8,744 nt of DNA from Pseudomonadota bacterium (GTDB lineage Bacteria > Pseudomonadota > Alphaproteobacteria > Acetobacterales > Acetobacteraceae), in NCBI GenBank assembly GCA_021808205.1, contig JAKBCD010000034.1, positions 1 to 8,744 on the forward strand, given 5' to 3'. Position numbers and translations under genes: made by a program. Shown here piece after piece: positions 1 through 6,330 of the stretch (position 1 is the first letter of the stretch; each line of letters opens with the position of its first letter). The notes under the pieces are model-generated. The model saw nothing but the letters and a program-made list of their open reading frames with translations, was not told where the DNA came from and did no database searches.

Positions 1-1
1 A

Positions 2-877
2 ACCGCCGATGGCGTGATCGAGGCAAAGAACGTCGTCTCTGCCACAGGCTCTTTCCAGCGTCCCCTCATCCCCACGCTGGTGCCACAGGAGAGCGGCATC
101 ACTCAGATCCATTCCGCCCATTACCGCAACCCCGCGCAGTTGCCCCCGGGTGCTGTTTTGGTGGTGGGGGCGGGCTCCTCAGGCGTGCAAATCGCCGATG
201 AGCTGCGTGCCGCCGGGCGGAAGGTTTACCTCGCCACCGGCCCGCACGACCGGCCGCCACGCCGCTATCGCGGGCAGGATTTCGTCTGGTGGCTGGGGGT
301 TTTGGGCCTGTGGAGTGCCACCGCGCCCGCACCCGGCACCGCACATGTGACAATTGCCGTGAGCGGCGCCAAAGGTGGCCACACGGTGGATTTCCGTAAT
401 CTGGCGGCCAGCGGCATCACCCTCATGGGCCGGGCTGGCGAATACAAAAATGGCGTGCTGCATTTCGATAACGACCTCGCGCGCAATATTGAGGCTGGCG
501 ATGCAAATTACCTTGCCACACTGCAGGCGGCGGATGAGTATGTGGCGCGAGAAGGGCTGGATTTGCCGGCGGAGCCAGAAGCCCACATCATCGGCCCCCT
601 GCCAGATTGCGCGGTGAACCCCATCCTGGAGCTCGATCTTGCGAAGGCCAACATCACTTCCACCCTCTGGGCGACGGGCTATGCGCTGGATTATGGCTGG
701 ATGAAGATCGACGTGTTCGACGAAAAGGGCCTACCCCGGCACCATCGCGGTGTTTCAGAAGTGCCCGGCCTGTATTTCGTTGGCCTGCCTTGGCTGTCCA
801 GCCGGGGGTCGTCCTTCATCTGGGGCTGCTGGCGAGATGCAGGCTATCTGGCGGAGCAGATCGCCGCGCGGGCGTAG
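2..877 (+). CDS. Flavin-containing monooxygenase-like FAD/NAD(P)H oxidoreductase, 5' end outside window
   Basis: This is the C-terminal part of a flavoprotein of the FMO/Baeyer-Villiger (CzcO-like) type, which uses FAD and NAD(P)H to oxygenate or oxidise small organic substrates. The frame is open to the left edge, so the GTG at 14 is probably an internal valine and the N-terminal FAD Rossmann motif lies outside the window. Counting residues from that GTG, the ATGSF..P strand sits at 10-17, a second dinucleotide-binding motif VVGAGSSG at 50-57 (NADPH site), and the family's late ATG motif LWATGY at 218-223. The end, VPGLYFVGLPWL followed by RDAGYLAEQI, is typical of this family. The substrate cannot be told. 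It converges on the YqhA-like gene, with palindromic repeats between them. The family call is secure; the exact reaction is unknown. Confidence 0.85.
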   Translation, partial: TADGVIEAKNVVSATGSFQRPLIPTLVPQESGITQIHSAHYRNPAQLPPGAVLVVGAGSSGVQIADELRAAGRKVYLATGPHDRPPRRYRGQDFVWWLGVLGLWSATAPAPGTAHVTIAVSGAKGGHTVDFRNLAASGITLMGRAGEYKNGVLHFDNDLARNIEAGDANYLATLQAADEYVAREGLDLPAEPEAHIIGPLPDCAVNPILELDLAKANITSTLWATGYALDYGWMKIDVFDEKGLPRHHRGVSEVPGLYFVGLPWLSSRGSSFIWGCWRDAGYLAEQIAARA

Positions 878-921
878 CTTAGAACAATATTCATTTAGAT
901 TGACCCGGCGGCGTCAAGATA

Positions 922-950
922 AGAGCGTTCAGCTAAAAGCTGAACGCTCT
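922..950. repeat. Perfect 13-bp hairpin, solo palindrome between convergent genes
   Basis: Bases 922-934 (AGAGCGTTCAGCT) are the exact reverse complement of 938-950, with an AAA loop. The arm AGAGCG-TTCAG resembles the TTCAG-bearing arm of the larger palindromes found here (TAGAGgsgGATTCAG) without the GA, so it may be a shortened relative. It has no T-tract on either strand but lies 45 bases after the upstream stop codon, so it could help end transcripts of the convergent genes. Confidence 0.75.
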
Positions 951-1013
951 ATAGCCGGATTCAGACTTTAGGCTCGCTCGTAAAGTGAGCGAACCTAAAG
1001 TCATCGCGCTCTA
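950..1013. repeat. REP-like palindromic unit 1, overlapping the stop codon of the YqhA-like gene
   Basis: The inner stem pairs 964-979 with 987-1002 (16 positions, one C-A mismatch). An outer stem pairs 950-960 with 1003-1013 (three mismatches). A three-base bulge, TCA at 961-963, lies on the left arm only. The same architecture recurs at 5739-5801, 6255-6319 and 6331-6394. The right edge, read on the minus strand, starts TAGAGC, and this TAG is the stop codon of the neighbouring gene. The position between convergent genes would suit a bidirectional terminator, although no clear U-tract follows. Confidence 0.8.
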
Positions 1014-1511
1014 GTGCTTTCCCTCCACCCTGTCGGTCAACGCCAGTAGGAGGCAAAGCACGCCAAAGCTCAACACGATGACGAGCTGCCAGAACAAATC
1101 CCTGTCCGTCTCGTTGCCGATATCAAGAAAGCCGCGCAGCAGCTGCACCGCTGCGATCACCGTTATCGAGGAAAGCAGTTTCAGCTTCAGCCCCGCAAAG
1201 TCGATGCGAGACATCCATTCCGGGCGCGGATCGCTCTCGTTGAACTCAACCTTGCGCAAGAAGTTCTCATAGCCGGAGAGAATCACCAGCACGACCAGAT
1301 TGGCGGTGAGCGAAATGTCGATCAACGACAGAGTAAAAACCAACAGCCCAGTTTCGGAGATGCTCCCGACCATGGGCGCGGTGTGGATGACCTCGCCGAT
1401 GAAATATGCCACCAGCACCGCCAGCAGAAACAGCATGCAAAGATAGATCGGCACAATCAGCCAGCGCCCGCCGAAGATAATGGCTTCGAGAATGCGGATG
1501 ATAGGGGTCAT
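1011..1511 (-). CDS. YqhA/UPF0114 family inner-membrane protein
   Basis: A 166-residue integral membrane protein of the UPF0114 (YqhA, TIGR00645) family, whose function is not established. Four hydrophobic helices are visible at about residues 17-38, 55-79, 106-124 and 138-158. Family hallmarks include the SGYENF motif at 79-84 just after helix 2, the LSLID segment inside helix 2, and LLRGFLD at 124-130. The length matches E. coli YqhA closely. The ATG at 1511 is preceded by AGGAA eight bases upstream. It starts 44 bases after ychF on the same strand and is probably the last gene of the rplY-pth-ychF block. Its TAG stop codon is also the first three bases of a palindromic repeat, so the last residues may have been set by insertion of that element. 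Confidence 0.9.
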   Translation of the reverse strand: MTPIIRILEAIIFGGRWLIVPIYLCMLFLLAVLVAYFIGEVIHTAPMVGSISETGLLVFTLSLIDISLTANLVVLVILSGYENFLRKVEFNESDPRPEWMSRIDFAGLKLKLLSSITVIAAVQLLRGFLDIGNETDRDLFWQLVIVLSFGVLCLLLALTDRVEGKH

Positions 1512-1555
1512 GCTCTGGTTCCTGCTGCAATTGCCCCTTCTTACCTCACTAGGCT

Positions 1556-2650
1556 CTAAACATTGAAGCGGAACAGCAAAACGTCGCCATCCTTAACCAC
1601 ATATTCTTTGCCTTCGACGCGCAGCTTGCCCGCATCGCGCGCCCCGGCTTCGCCCTTGCCTACCACATAATCTTCATAGGCGATGGTTTCCGCCGCGATG
1701 AAGCCGCGCTCGAAATCGCCATGGATGACACCCGCCGCGCCCGGCGCCTTGGTGCCTTTGATAATCGTCCAGGCGCGGGTTTCCTTGGGCCCCACGGTGA
1801 AATACGTAATCAGCCCCAGCAGCGCGTAACCGGCGCGGATAATCCGATCCAGCCCGGAATCCTCCAGCCCGAGATCCGCCAGGAACCCGCCGCGGTCTTC
1901 CTCCGGCAACTGGCTCACCTCAGCCTCAATGGCGGCCGAGATCACCACATAGCCGGCCCCCTGAGCGGCGGCCATTTCCGCCACGCGGGCCGATTGCGCG
2001 TTACCGGTGGCGGCCGAGCCTTCCTCGACATTGCACACATAAAGCACCGGCTTGGAGGTCATCAAATTAAGACGCTTTACGGCCTCTTCCTCGCCTTTGG
2101 GGATCACCGCACGTACGGGCGTGCCTGCTTCCAGCGCCTTGATCAGCGGCTCCACCAGCTCCAGCTCGGCCGCCGCCAGCTTGTCGTTGCTCTTGGCCTT
2201 TTTCTGCAGCAGCGGCACGCGCTTGATCAGACTCTCAAGGTCCGCCAGCATCAGCTCGGTCTCCACCGTTTCCGCATCGCGGATCGGGTCCACCGAGCCC
2301 TCCACATGGGTCACGTCGTCATCCTCGAAGCAGCGCAGCACATGCACGATGGCATCCACCTCGCGGATATTGGCCAGGAACTGATTGCCCAGCCCCTCGC
2401 CCTTGGAAGCGCCGCGCACCAGCCCGGCAATGTCCACAAACTCTAGGCTGGTCGGCACGATCTTCACGGATTTGCCGATCTCGGCCAACGCCTGCATGCG
2501 CTTATCCGGCACCGCCACCCGGCCGACATTCGGCTCGATGGTGCAGAACGGATAATTCGCCGCCTGTGCCGCCACCGTGGCGGTGAGCGCGTTGAACAGC
2601 GTGGATTTGCCGACATTCGGCAGGCCCACGATCCCGCAATTAAAGCCCAT
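1556..2650 (-). CDS. ychF: Redox-regulated GTPase/ATPase YchF (OLA1 family)
   Basis: A 364-residue universal P-loop protein of the Obg/OLA1 group. Family members bind the ribosome, generally prefer ATP over GTP and have been linked to translation and oxidative-stress responses. Counting from the chosen start, the P-loop GLPNVGKS is at 9-16, the DIAGLV (G3) motif at 73-78 followed by GASKGEGLGNQFL, and the base-specificity site reads CNVEE near 206 instead of the canonical NKxD, as expected for YchF. The C-terminal TGS domain ends in the family signature DGDVLLFRFNV. The ATG at 2650 is preferred over the in-frame ATG at 2668, because GFNCGIVGLPN is the standard N-terminus and GGGGAG lies about nine bases upstream. 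It overlaps the pth stop codon by one base (TAATG), which implies translational coupling. Confidence 0.97.
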   Translation of the reverse strand: MGFNCGIVGLPNVGKSTLFNALTATVAAQAANYPFCTIEPNVGRVAVPDKRMQALAEIGKSVKIVPTSLEFVDIAGLVRGASKGEGLGNQFLANIREVDAIVHVLRCFEDDDVTHVEGSVDPIRDAETVETELMLADLESLIKRVPLLQKKAKSNDKLAAAELELVEPLIKALEAGTPVRAVIPKGEEEAVKRLNLMTSKPVLYVCNVEEGSAATGNAQSARVAEMAAAQGAGYVVISAAIEAEVSQLPEEDRGGFLADLGLEDSGLDRIIRAGYALLGLITYFTVGPKETRAWTIIKGTKAPGAAGVIHGDFERGFIAAETIAYEDYVVGKGEAGARDAGKLRVEGKEYVVKDGDVLLFRFNV

Positions 2651-3246
2651 TATGTCTGCTCCCCGCAAACCCGCGCGATGCGGGTCATGAAATCTTCAGG
2701 TTTTTGCTCAGCCAGCAGCGCGGCACTGTCCGCCACCGCGTCCAGCAGCGGCTCCAACCAGTCCCTGTCGGCTTTGGCGAAATCTCCCAGCACATGGCCG
2801 GTCACGCGCGCCTTATCGCCCGGATGGCCAATGCCAAGGCGCACTCGCCAGTAATCCGGCGTGGAGAGGTGCTTGTCCGTGCTGCGCAGGCCATTATGCC
2901 CGGCATTGCCGCCACCCTTCTTCACCCGGACTTTCCCGGGCGCCAGGTCCAGCTCGTCGTGGAACAATGTGATGTCCGCGGGCGCGATCTTGTAGAAAGC
3001 TGCTGCCTCCTGCACCGCCTCGCCGGACAGATTCATATACGTCATCGGCTTCAGCAGCAAAATTTTCTGCATCCCGATGCGCCCCTCAGCGGTCATGCCC
3101 TTGAATCGGAATTTCCAGGGGGAAAAACCATGGCGCGCGGCAATTGCCTCCACGGCCATGAAGCCGATATTATGGCGGTGCCGCGCCATGCCCGGCTCCG
3201 GGTTTCCAAGACCGACCCAAAGCAGCATGGCGCGAGGCTGTTCCAT
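2650..3246 (-). CDS. pth: Peptidyl-tRNA hydrolase
   Basis: A 198-residue cytosolic enzyme that cleaves the ester bond of peptidyl-tRNA released by drop-off, recycling tRNA. Counted from the chosen ATG, the signature GLGNPEPG is at 12-19 (Asn15), the catalytic histidine is His25 in [14 protein letters not shown] covers about 67-72, the catalytic-site aspartate is in FHDELDL (Asp97), and GHNGLRS is at 116-122. Length agrees with E. coli Pth (194). Three ATGs are possible: 3288, 3246 and 3228. The one at 3246 has GGAG eight bases upstream. The one at 3228 begins MLLWVGLG, close to many homologues, but has a weaker ribosome site. Its TAA stop overlaps the ychF ATG. It lies downstream of rplY, a common arrangement in bacteria. 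Confidence 0.96.
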   Translation of the reverse strand: MEQPRAMLLWVGLGNPEPGMARHRHNIGFMAVEAIAARHGFSPWKFRFKGMTAEGRIGMQKILLLKPMTYMNLSGEAVQEAAAFYKIAPADITLFHDELDLAPGKVRVKKGGGNAGHNGLRSTDKHLSTPDYWRVRLGIGHPGDKARVTGHVLGDFAKADRDWLEPLLDAVADSAALLAEQKPEDFMTRIARVCGEQT

Positions 3247-3324
3247 AACTCCACTCCGCTGGCCGTTTGCGGGCCGTTCTCCGCGCACCGGTGCTCAACA
3301 TAGGGGTGCTCACACCCACAAATA

Positions 3325-3365
3325 CGCTCCGGTGACCGAAAACAACTGCACGACCCACCGGAGCG
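3325..3365 (-). terminator. Hairpin between rplY and pth, possible partial terminator
   Basis: Bases 3325-3334 (CGCTCCGGTG) pair perfectly with 3356-3365 across a 21-base loop. It begins 25 bases past the rplY stop codon. On the minus strand the following sequence is only weakly T-rich (TATTTG). The better T-run (3367-3371) is on the plus side, where no gene precedes it. A leaky terminator or processing site between rplY and pth is plausible. Confidence 0.35.
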
Positions 3366-3389
3366 GTTTTTGTAACAGCCTCCGCAAGC

Positions 3390-4043
3390 TTACTTCTTCG
3401 CTGGGCCTTTCTTGCCACTCTTCGCGGCAGCGGCGGCGGCAGCGGCGGCGGCCTCGGCAGCCAACTGCTCGGCGGAAACCAGCGGCGGCGCGATTGTGGC
3501 GACCACGAAGTCGCGCCCAGTGATCACCGGCTTGCAGTGTTCAGCGCCCTGCAAATCGTGCCAGCGCACATTGTCGTTGATATCCAGCTTGGCGAGGTCA
3601 ATCTCGAAACGCTCGGGGATATGGTCGGCATCCACGATCACATCCACCTTGTGGCGCACCACGTTCAGCACGCCACCGCGCTTCAGGCCAGGGCTGGTCG
3701 CCTCGTTCAAGAAGTGCACCGCCACGGAAACCTTCACCGGCTCACCAGCCACCAGACGCTGGAAATCCACGTGCTCAGGCTGGTCGGTGACAGGGTGGAA
3801 GGACACGTCGCGCATCAGCGCGCGGGTCTTGGTCCCGGCCACGTCAATCTCATAAAGGCGCGAGCGCCAGCCGCCGCGCTTCAGCTCTTTCATCACGACG
3901 CGCGGGTCAAGCGCGATCAGCGCCGGCTCCTGCTTCGCACCATAAATCACGGCGGGCACCTTGCCCTCACGCCTCGTCGCCCGCGCCACCCCCTTGCCGG
4001 CACGCGAACGGTCAGAGGCCTCAATCAGTTCAAAATTGGCCAT
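3390..4043 (-). CDS. rplY: 50S ribosomal protein L25, CTC (general stress) two-domain form
   Basis: A 217-residue 5S-rRNA-binding ribosomal protein of the long Ctc type. The N-terminal L25 domain spans roughly residues 1-90 (GKGVARATRREGKVPAVIYG early, then FHPVTDQPEHVDFQRL), followed by the C-terminal beta domain with VPV-type strands up to about residue 190. The tail is an alanine run (ten in a row) followed by a lysine-rich end, GKKGPAKK, probably flexible and RNA-contacting. The ATG at 4043 is chosen over that at 4055: the upstream codons ATGGAGCTAAAA contain GGAG six bases before 4043, whereas the 4055 ATG lacks a properly spaced site. MANFELIEA is also a normal L25 start. It is the first gene of the minus-strand translation cluster and is divergent from the amidase gene. 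Confidence 0.95.
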   Translation of the reverse strand: MANFELIEASDRSRAGKGVARATRREGKVPAVIYGAKQEPALIALDPRVVMKELKRGGWRSRLYEIDVAGTKTRALMRDVSFHPVTDQPEHVDFQRLVAGEPVKVSVAVHFLNEATSPGLKRGGVLNVVRHKVDVIVDADHIPERFEIDLAKLDINDNVRWHDLQGAEHCKPVITGRDFVVATIAPPLVSAEQLAAEAAAAAAAAAAKSGKKGPAKK

Positions 4044-4055
4044 TTTTAGCTCCAT

Positions 4056-4090
4056 ACAAACAACAAAAGCCGGCCTCCAGGGGTGCCGGC
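4056..4090 (-). promoter_or_regulatory. rplY: Terminator-like hairpin plus T-rich tail in the rplY leader
   Basis: Read on the minus strand, GCCGGC (4090-4085) pairs with GCCGGC (4074-4069) around a ten-base loop that can add a few inner pairs. TTTTGTTGTTTGT follows directly and then the rplY start region. The shape is that of an intrinsic terminator just before the L25 gene, where no upstream minus-strand gene exists within the divergent gap. It could be a leader attenuator or simply a stable 5' hairpin. A weak promoter candidate (TTGAAA at 4125-4120, 17 bases, TACACC at 4102-4097) would start the RNA almost at the hairpin, which argues for the second reading. Confidence 0.4.
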
Positions 4091-4142
4091 GGGCGGGGTG
4101 TATCCGGTTTTCACGGCCATTTCAACAAGCGGGCGCAGGTGC

Positions 4143-4148
4143 TATCCT
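4143..4148 (+). promoter_or_regulatory. Possible -10 element for a leaderless amidase transcript
   Basis: TATCCT (4 of 6 to TATAAT) ends eight bases before the ATG at 4156, placing a start of transcription at or next to the start codon. No good Shine-Dalgarno is present between them. The -35 region (TTTCAA at 4120-4125) is poor, so this remains tentative. Confidence 0.25.
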
Positions 4149-4155
4149 GCCCTGC

Positions 4156-4944
4156 ATGAAAATCGCCCTTTACCAAGGCCCCGGCGCCTTCAACAACCCC
4201 CAGGCCGGCTTCGCCCATCTGCACGGCGTGGCCACCGCGGCCAAGGCGCAAGGGGCAGAGCTGTTGCTGCTGACCGAGATGTACCTCTCCGGTTATAATA
4301 TCGGGCCCGAGGCGGCGCTGAAACACGCCATTCCGCGCGCGGGCCTGGCCCCGGCGCAAGAAATGGCGAAATCCCTGCATCTCGCGCTTGTCTTTGGCTA
4401 CCCTGAGCTTGTCGATGGCAAAGTAGCCAATGCTGCCGTGCTGATCAGCCCGGATGGAGAAATTCTGCTGAATTACCGCAAAACCCACCTCTTCGGCGCG
4501 CTAGACCAAGGCATGTTCAGCGCCCGCGGCACCGAATTTCCGGTGGCGGAACTGAACGGCACCAAAATCGGTGTGCTGATTTGCTACGACATCGAATTCC
4601 CTGAACCCGCCCGGCGTCTGGCCCTGGCCGGGGCGGATCTCATCCTGGTGCCCACCGCCGTGATGGAGCCCTACGAGCAGGTGGCCAGGCACGTGATCCC
4701 CTCCCGCGCCTACGAGAATCAGGTTTACCTGGCCTATGCGAACCATTCAGGCGCTGAGAACGGGCTGGGCTATATCGGCCTGTCCAGCATTTGCGGGCCG
4801 GACGGCACGGTGCTGGCCATGGCGGGCAAGAACGAAGAGCTGCTGTTCGCAGACACGGACCCCGCCCACCACGCCGCCGTGCGCAAGGCCGACCCGTTCT
4901 TCAAAGACCGCCGCCCAGAGCTGTACGGGCCGCTCGCGGGCTAG
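4156..4944 (+). CDS. Carbon-nitrogen hydrolase (nitrilase superfamily, R-amidase-like)
   Basis: A 262-residue cytosolic hydrolase of the nitrilase superfamily, which attacks non-peptide C-N bonds (amides, carbamoyl groups or nitriles) through a Glu-Lys-Cys triad. The triad is visible: Glu41 in LLLLTEMYLSGYN, Lys109 in NYRKTHLFG, and nucleophile Cys143 in GVLICYDIEFPE. The HLFG, FPE and AYENQVYLAYAN segments match amidase-type members (RamA/R-amidase-like) rather than true nitrilases; the natural substrate is unknown. The ATG at 4156 is the normal family start (MKIALYQ); the open frame extends further upstream but without family sequence. There is no strong ribosome site. It is followed after two bases by the alpha/beta hydrolase, so the two are probably co-transcribed and translationally coupled. 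Confidence 0.9.
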   Translation: MKIALYQGPGAFNNPQAGFAHLHGVATAAKAQGAELLLLTEMYLSGYNIGPEAALKHAIPRAGLAPAQEMAKSLHLALVFGYPELVDGKVANAAVLISPDGEILLNYRKTHLFGALDQGMFSARGTEFPVAELNGTKIGVLICYDIEFPEPARRLALAGADLILVPTAVMEPYEQVARHVIPSRAYENQVYLAYANHSGAENGLGYIGLSSICGPDGTVLAMAGKNEELLFADTDPAHHAAVRKADPFFKDRRPELYGPLAG

Positions 4945-4946
4945 GC

Positions 4947-5687
4947 ATGGCCGTTTTCATTTTGGTCCCCGGTGCATGGCATGGCGCCTGGTGCTGGGAA
5001 CATGTCGTCCCCCTGCTGCAAAAAGCTGGGCATCAGGTGATGGCACCAGAATTGGCGGACGTTCCGCCCGGCGCCAACCCGCTGCCGCTCTGGGCCAAGC
5101 AGATTGCCACAATGGCGGCAGCCGCGCCCGAACCGCCCATTCTACTCGGCCATAGCCGGGGCGGGTTGATCCTTTCTGAAACCGCCGCGCTGCTGCCTGG
5201 CAAAATCCGCAAGCTGGTCTATCTCTGCGGTTTTCTTCTCCCTGCCGGACAGAGCATGCAGAGCGCCATCGCCCTGCCGGAAGCGGGCGACACGCCAGAT
5301 TATCTGCGCCCCGCGCGTGGGCGCTGCCTCGCCGTGACGGCGGAAGCCATCATCCCGCGTTTCTACCATCTAGCCGCCCCTGAAGTCGCGAAACACGCCG
5401 CCGCGCGGCTAAACCCGGAACCGCTGGGCACCTTTTCCGCCGCCGCCACGCCGCCGCCTTCGCATATCCCCCGCGCCTATATCGAATGCACCGAAGACCG
5501 GGTTGTTCCACTCACCCTGCAACGCCGGATGCAGCAGGCCTTGCCCTGCACGCCGGTGCTCACCTTGCCGGGGGACCATTCGCCCTTTCTCTCCATGCCG
5601 GAAGCTCTGGTCGAGGCCGCTTTGAGAGCTTGTGCGAAAACCTTGCTTGTACCTGAAATTTCCCAGGAAATTTCAAATATTAATTGA
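4947..5687 (+). CDS. Alpha/beta hydrolase (Abhydrolase_6, plant-esterase/hydroxynitrile lyase-like)
   Basis: A 246-residue alpha/beta-fold hydrolase, probably an esterase acting on small esters. The triad is visible: Ser70 in LLGHSRGG (nucleophile elbow), Asp184 in ECTEDRVVP, and His211 in PGDHSPF. The N-terminus FILVPGAWHGAWCWE carries the oxyanion-hole region and resembles the methyl-esterase/hydroxynitrile-lyase branch. The ATG at 4947 follows the amidase stop after two bases and gives the standard short N-terminus. The final 16 residues (about 231-246) extend past the usual end and contain a near-duplicate EIS..EIS coded by a perfect DNA palindrome at 5654-5675, so the tail looks recent. 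Pairing with an amidase suggests joint breakdown of an amide- and ester-bearing compound, which is inference. Confidence 0.88.
   Translation: MAVFILVPGAWHGAWCWEHVVPLLQKAGHQVMAPELADVPPGANPLPLWAKQIATMAAAAPEPPILLGHSRGGLILSETAALLPGKIRKLVYLCGFLLPAGQSMQSAIALPEAGDTPDYLRPARGRCLAVTAEAIIPRFYHLAAPEVAKHAAARLNPEPLGTFSAAATPPPSHIPRAYIECTEDRVVPLTLQRRMQQALPCTPVLTLPGDHSPFLSMPEALVEAALRACAKTLLVPEISQEISNIN
5654..5675. repeat. Perfect 10-bp inverted repeat inside the 3' end of the alpha/beta hydrolase gene
   Basis: TGAAATTTCC at 5654-5663 is the reverse complement of 5666-5675, with two bases between. It lies in AT-rich sequence unlike the surrounding gene and ends ten bases before the stop codon. There is no T-tract afterwards, so it is not a standard terminator. 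Confidence 0.6.
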
Positions 5688-5738
5688 ACCCGTTTGCCGC
5701 ATTGCCCATACTAAAGGTAGGTCTCTACATTGGGGTGT

Positions 5739-5801
5739 TAGAGGGCGGTTCAGCTTTTCGGTTGGCTCTCATGCGAGCCAACCTCAGGCCATCACCCCCC
5801 A
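5739..5801. repeat. REP-like palindromic unit 2, upstream of the CBS gene
   Basis: The inner stem pairs 5760-5768 (GGTTGGCTC) with 5775-5783 around TCATGC. The outer arms 5739-5749 and 5791-5801 pair imperfectly, with a TCA bulge at 5750-5752. The left arm TAGAGGGCGGTTCAG closely matches the unit at 6331 (TAGAGGGCGATTCAG), but the inner stem has a different sequence and is still paired. It fills most of the 138-base gap before the CBS gene and would lie in that gene's leader if the promoter is upstream. Confidence 0.72.
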
Positions 5802-5811
5802 ATAGCAAGTC

Positions 5812-5816
5812 GGAGG
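5812..5816 (+). promoter_or_regulatory. Ribosome binding site of the CBS gene
   Basis: GGAGG ends nine bases before the ATG at 5826 and fixes that start. Confidence 0.75.
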
Positions 5817-5825
5817 AACAAGAGA

Positions 5826-6257
5826 ATGCTGGTCAAAACCATCCTGAAGAACAAACCGCGCGGCTGCATCTCTGTGTCGCCAGAAATGGCCGTGAGCGGT
5901 GTTATCGACGTCCTGGCCCAGAAAGGCATCGGCGCCGTGCTGGTTGTTGAAAATGGCGGGCTGATCGGCATCTTGAGCGAGCGCGATGTGGTACGCAGCC
6001 TTTCCCAGCGCGCCAGCGCCACGCTGAACATGACGGCGGCTGAGCTAATGACCCGCAAGCCCATCACCGGCACGCCCGAAACCACCGTTGAACAAGCTAT
6101 GAAGATGATGAACGACGGGCATTTCCGCCACCTGCCCATCCTGAAGGATGGCCAACTGGCCGGTCTGGTGAGCATCGGTGACGTGGTGAAGGCGCGCATC
6201 GACCAAAGTCAGCACGAGGTGGATACGCTGCGCGTTTATGTGGCCGGCGGCGTCTAG
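5826..6257 (+). CDS. Two-CBS-domain protein (Bateman module), stand-alone
   Basis: A 143-residue protein made almost wholly of a CBS-domain pair, a module that usually senses adenine nucleotides (AMP, ATP, NAD(H)) and regulates partner proteins. The first CBS repeat spans about residues 5-62 (GIGAVLVVENGGLIGILSERD) and the second about 70-128 (FRHLPILKDGQLAGLVSIGD), each with the usual G-x-ER/GD-V ending. No enzymatic or membrane part is attached, so its partner is unknown. A strong GGAGG supports the ATG at 5826. It is flanked on both sides by palindromic repeats, and its TAG stop codon forms the left edge of one of them. The gene lies 265 bases upstream of hemA on the same strand; whether it acts on haem synthesis is not shown. 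Confidence 0.92.
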   Translation: MLVKTILKNKPRGCISVSPEMAVSGVIDVLAQKGIGAVLVVENGGLIGILSERDVVRSLSQRASATLNMTAAELMTRKPITGTPETTVEQAMKMMNDGHFRHLPILKDGQLAGLVSIGDVVKARIDQSQHEVDTLRVYVAGGV

Positions 6258-6319
6258 AGCCGGATGATTTTAGATCGAATTACGGGCGTGATCCGCTCTA
6301 AAATCTGAATCCGCCTCTA
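6255..6319. repeat. REP-like palindromic unit 3, starting on the CBS stop codon
   Basis: The inner stem pairs 6266-6274 (GATTTTAGA) with 6297-6305. The outer stem pairs 6255-6265 with 6309-6319 (one mismatch). The three-base bulge lies on the right arm (6306-6308, TCA on the complement). This unit is therefore inverted relative to the unit at 6331-6394. Its first three bases are the TAG stop codon of the CBS gene. Confidence 0.8.
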
Positions 6320-6330
6320 AAACAATGAGA

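Noticed and set aside
878..1010. CRISPR-like repeat cluster between convergent genes
   Set aside because: The repeats are palindromes of different sequence with no regular spacers; they fit hairpin or REP-type elements.
2044..2066. TTGGA-N4-ATCAA as a third FNR box
   Set aside because: Two mismatches, and it lies inside the ychF coding region, away from any start.
1721..2446. Long plus-strand open frame opposite ychF (241 codons)
   Set aside because: It is antisense to an unmistakable ychF, lacks a ribosome site and family motifs, and is a GC-rich shadow frame.
3325..3371. Plus-strand terminator (hairpin plus TTTTT)
   Set aside because: No plus-strand gene lies upstream to be terminated; it is more likely tied to the minus-strand rplY-pth gap.
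3425..3465. GCC/GCG triplet run, considered as a phase-variable microsatellite
   Set aside because: It encodes the alanine-rich tail of L25 with mixed codons; triplet changes keep the frame, so no switching is expected.
3537..4049. Plus-strand open frame opposite rplY (170 codons)
   Set aside because: Shadow of the L25 gene; histidine-rich nonsense composition and no upstream signals.
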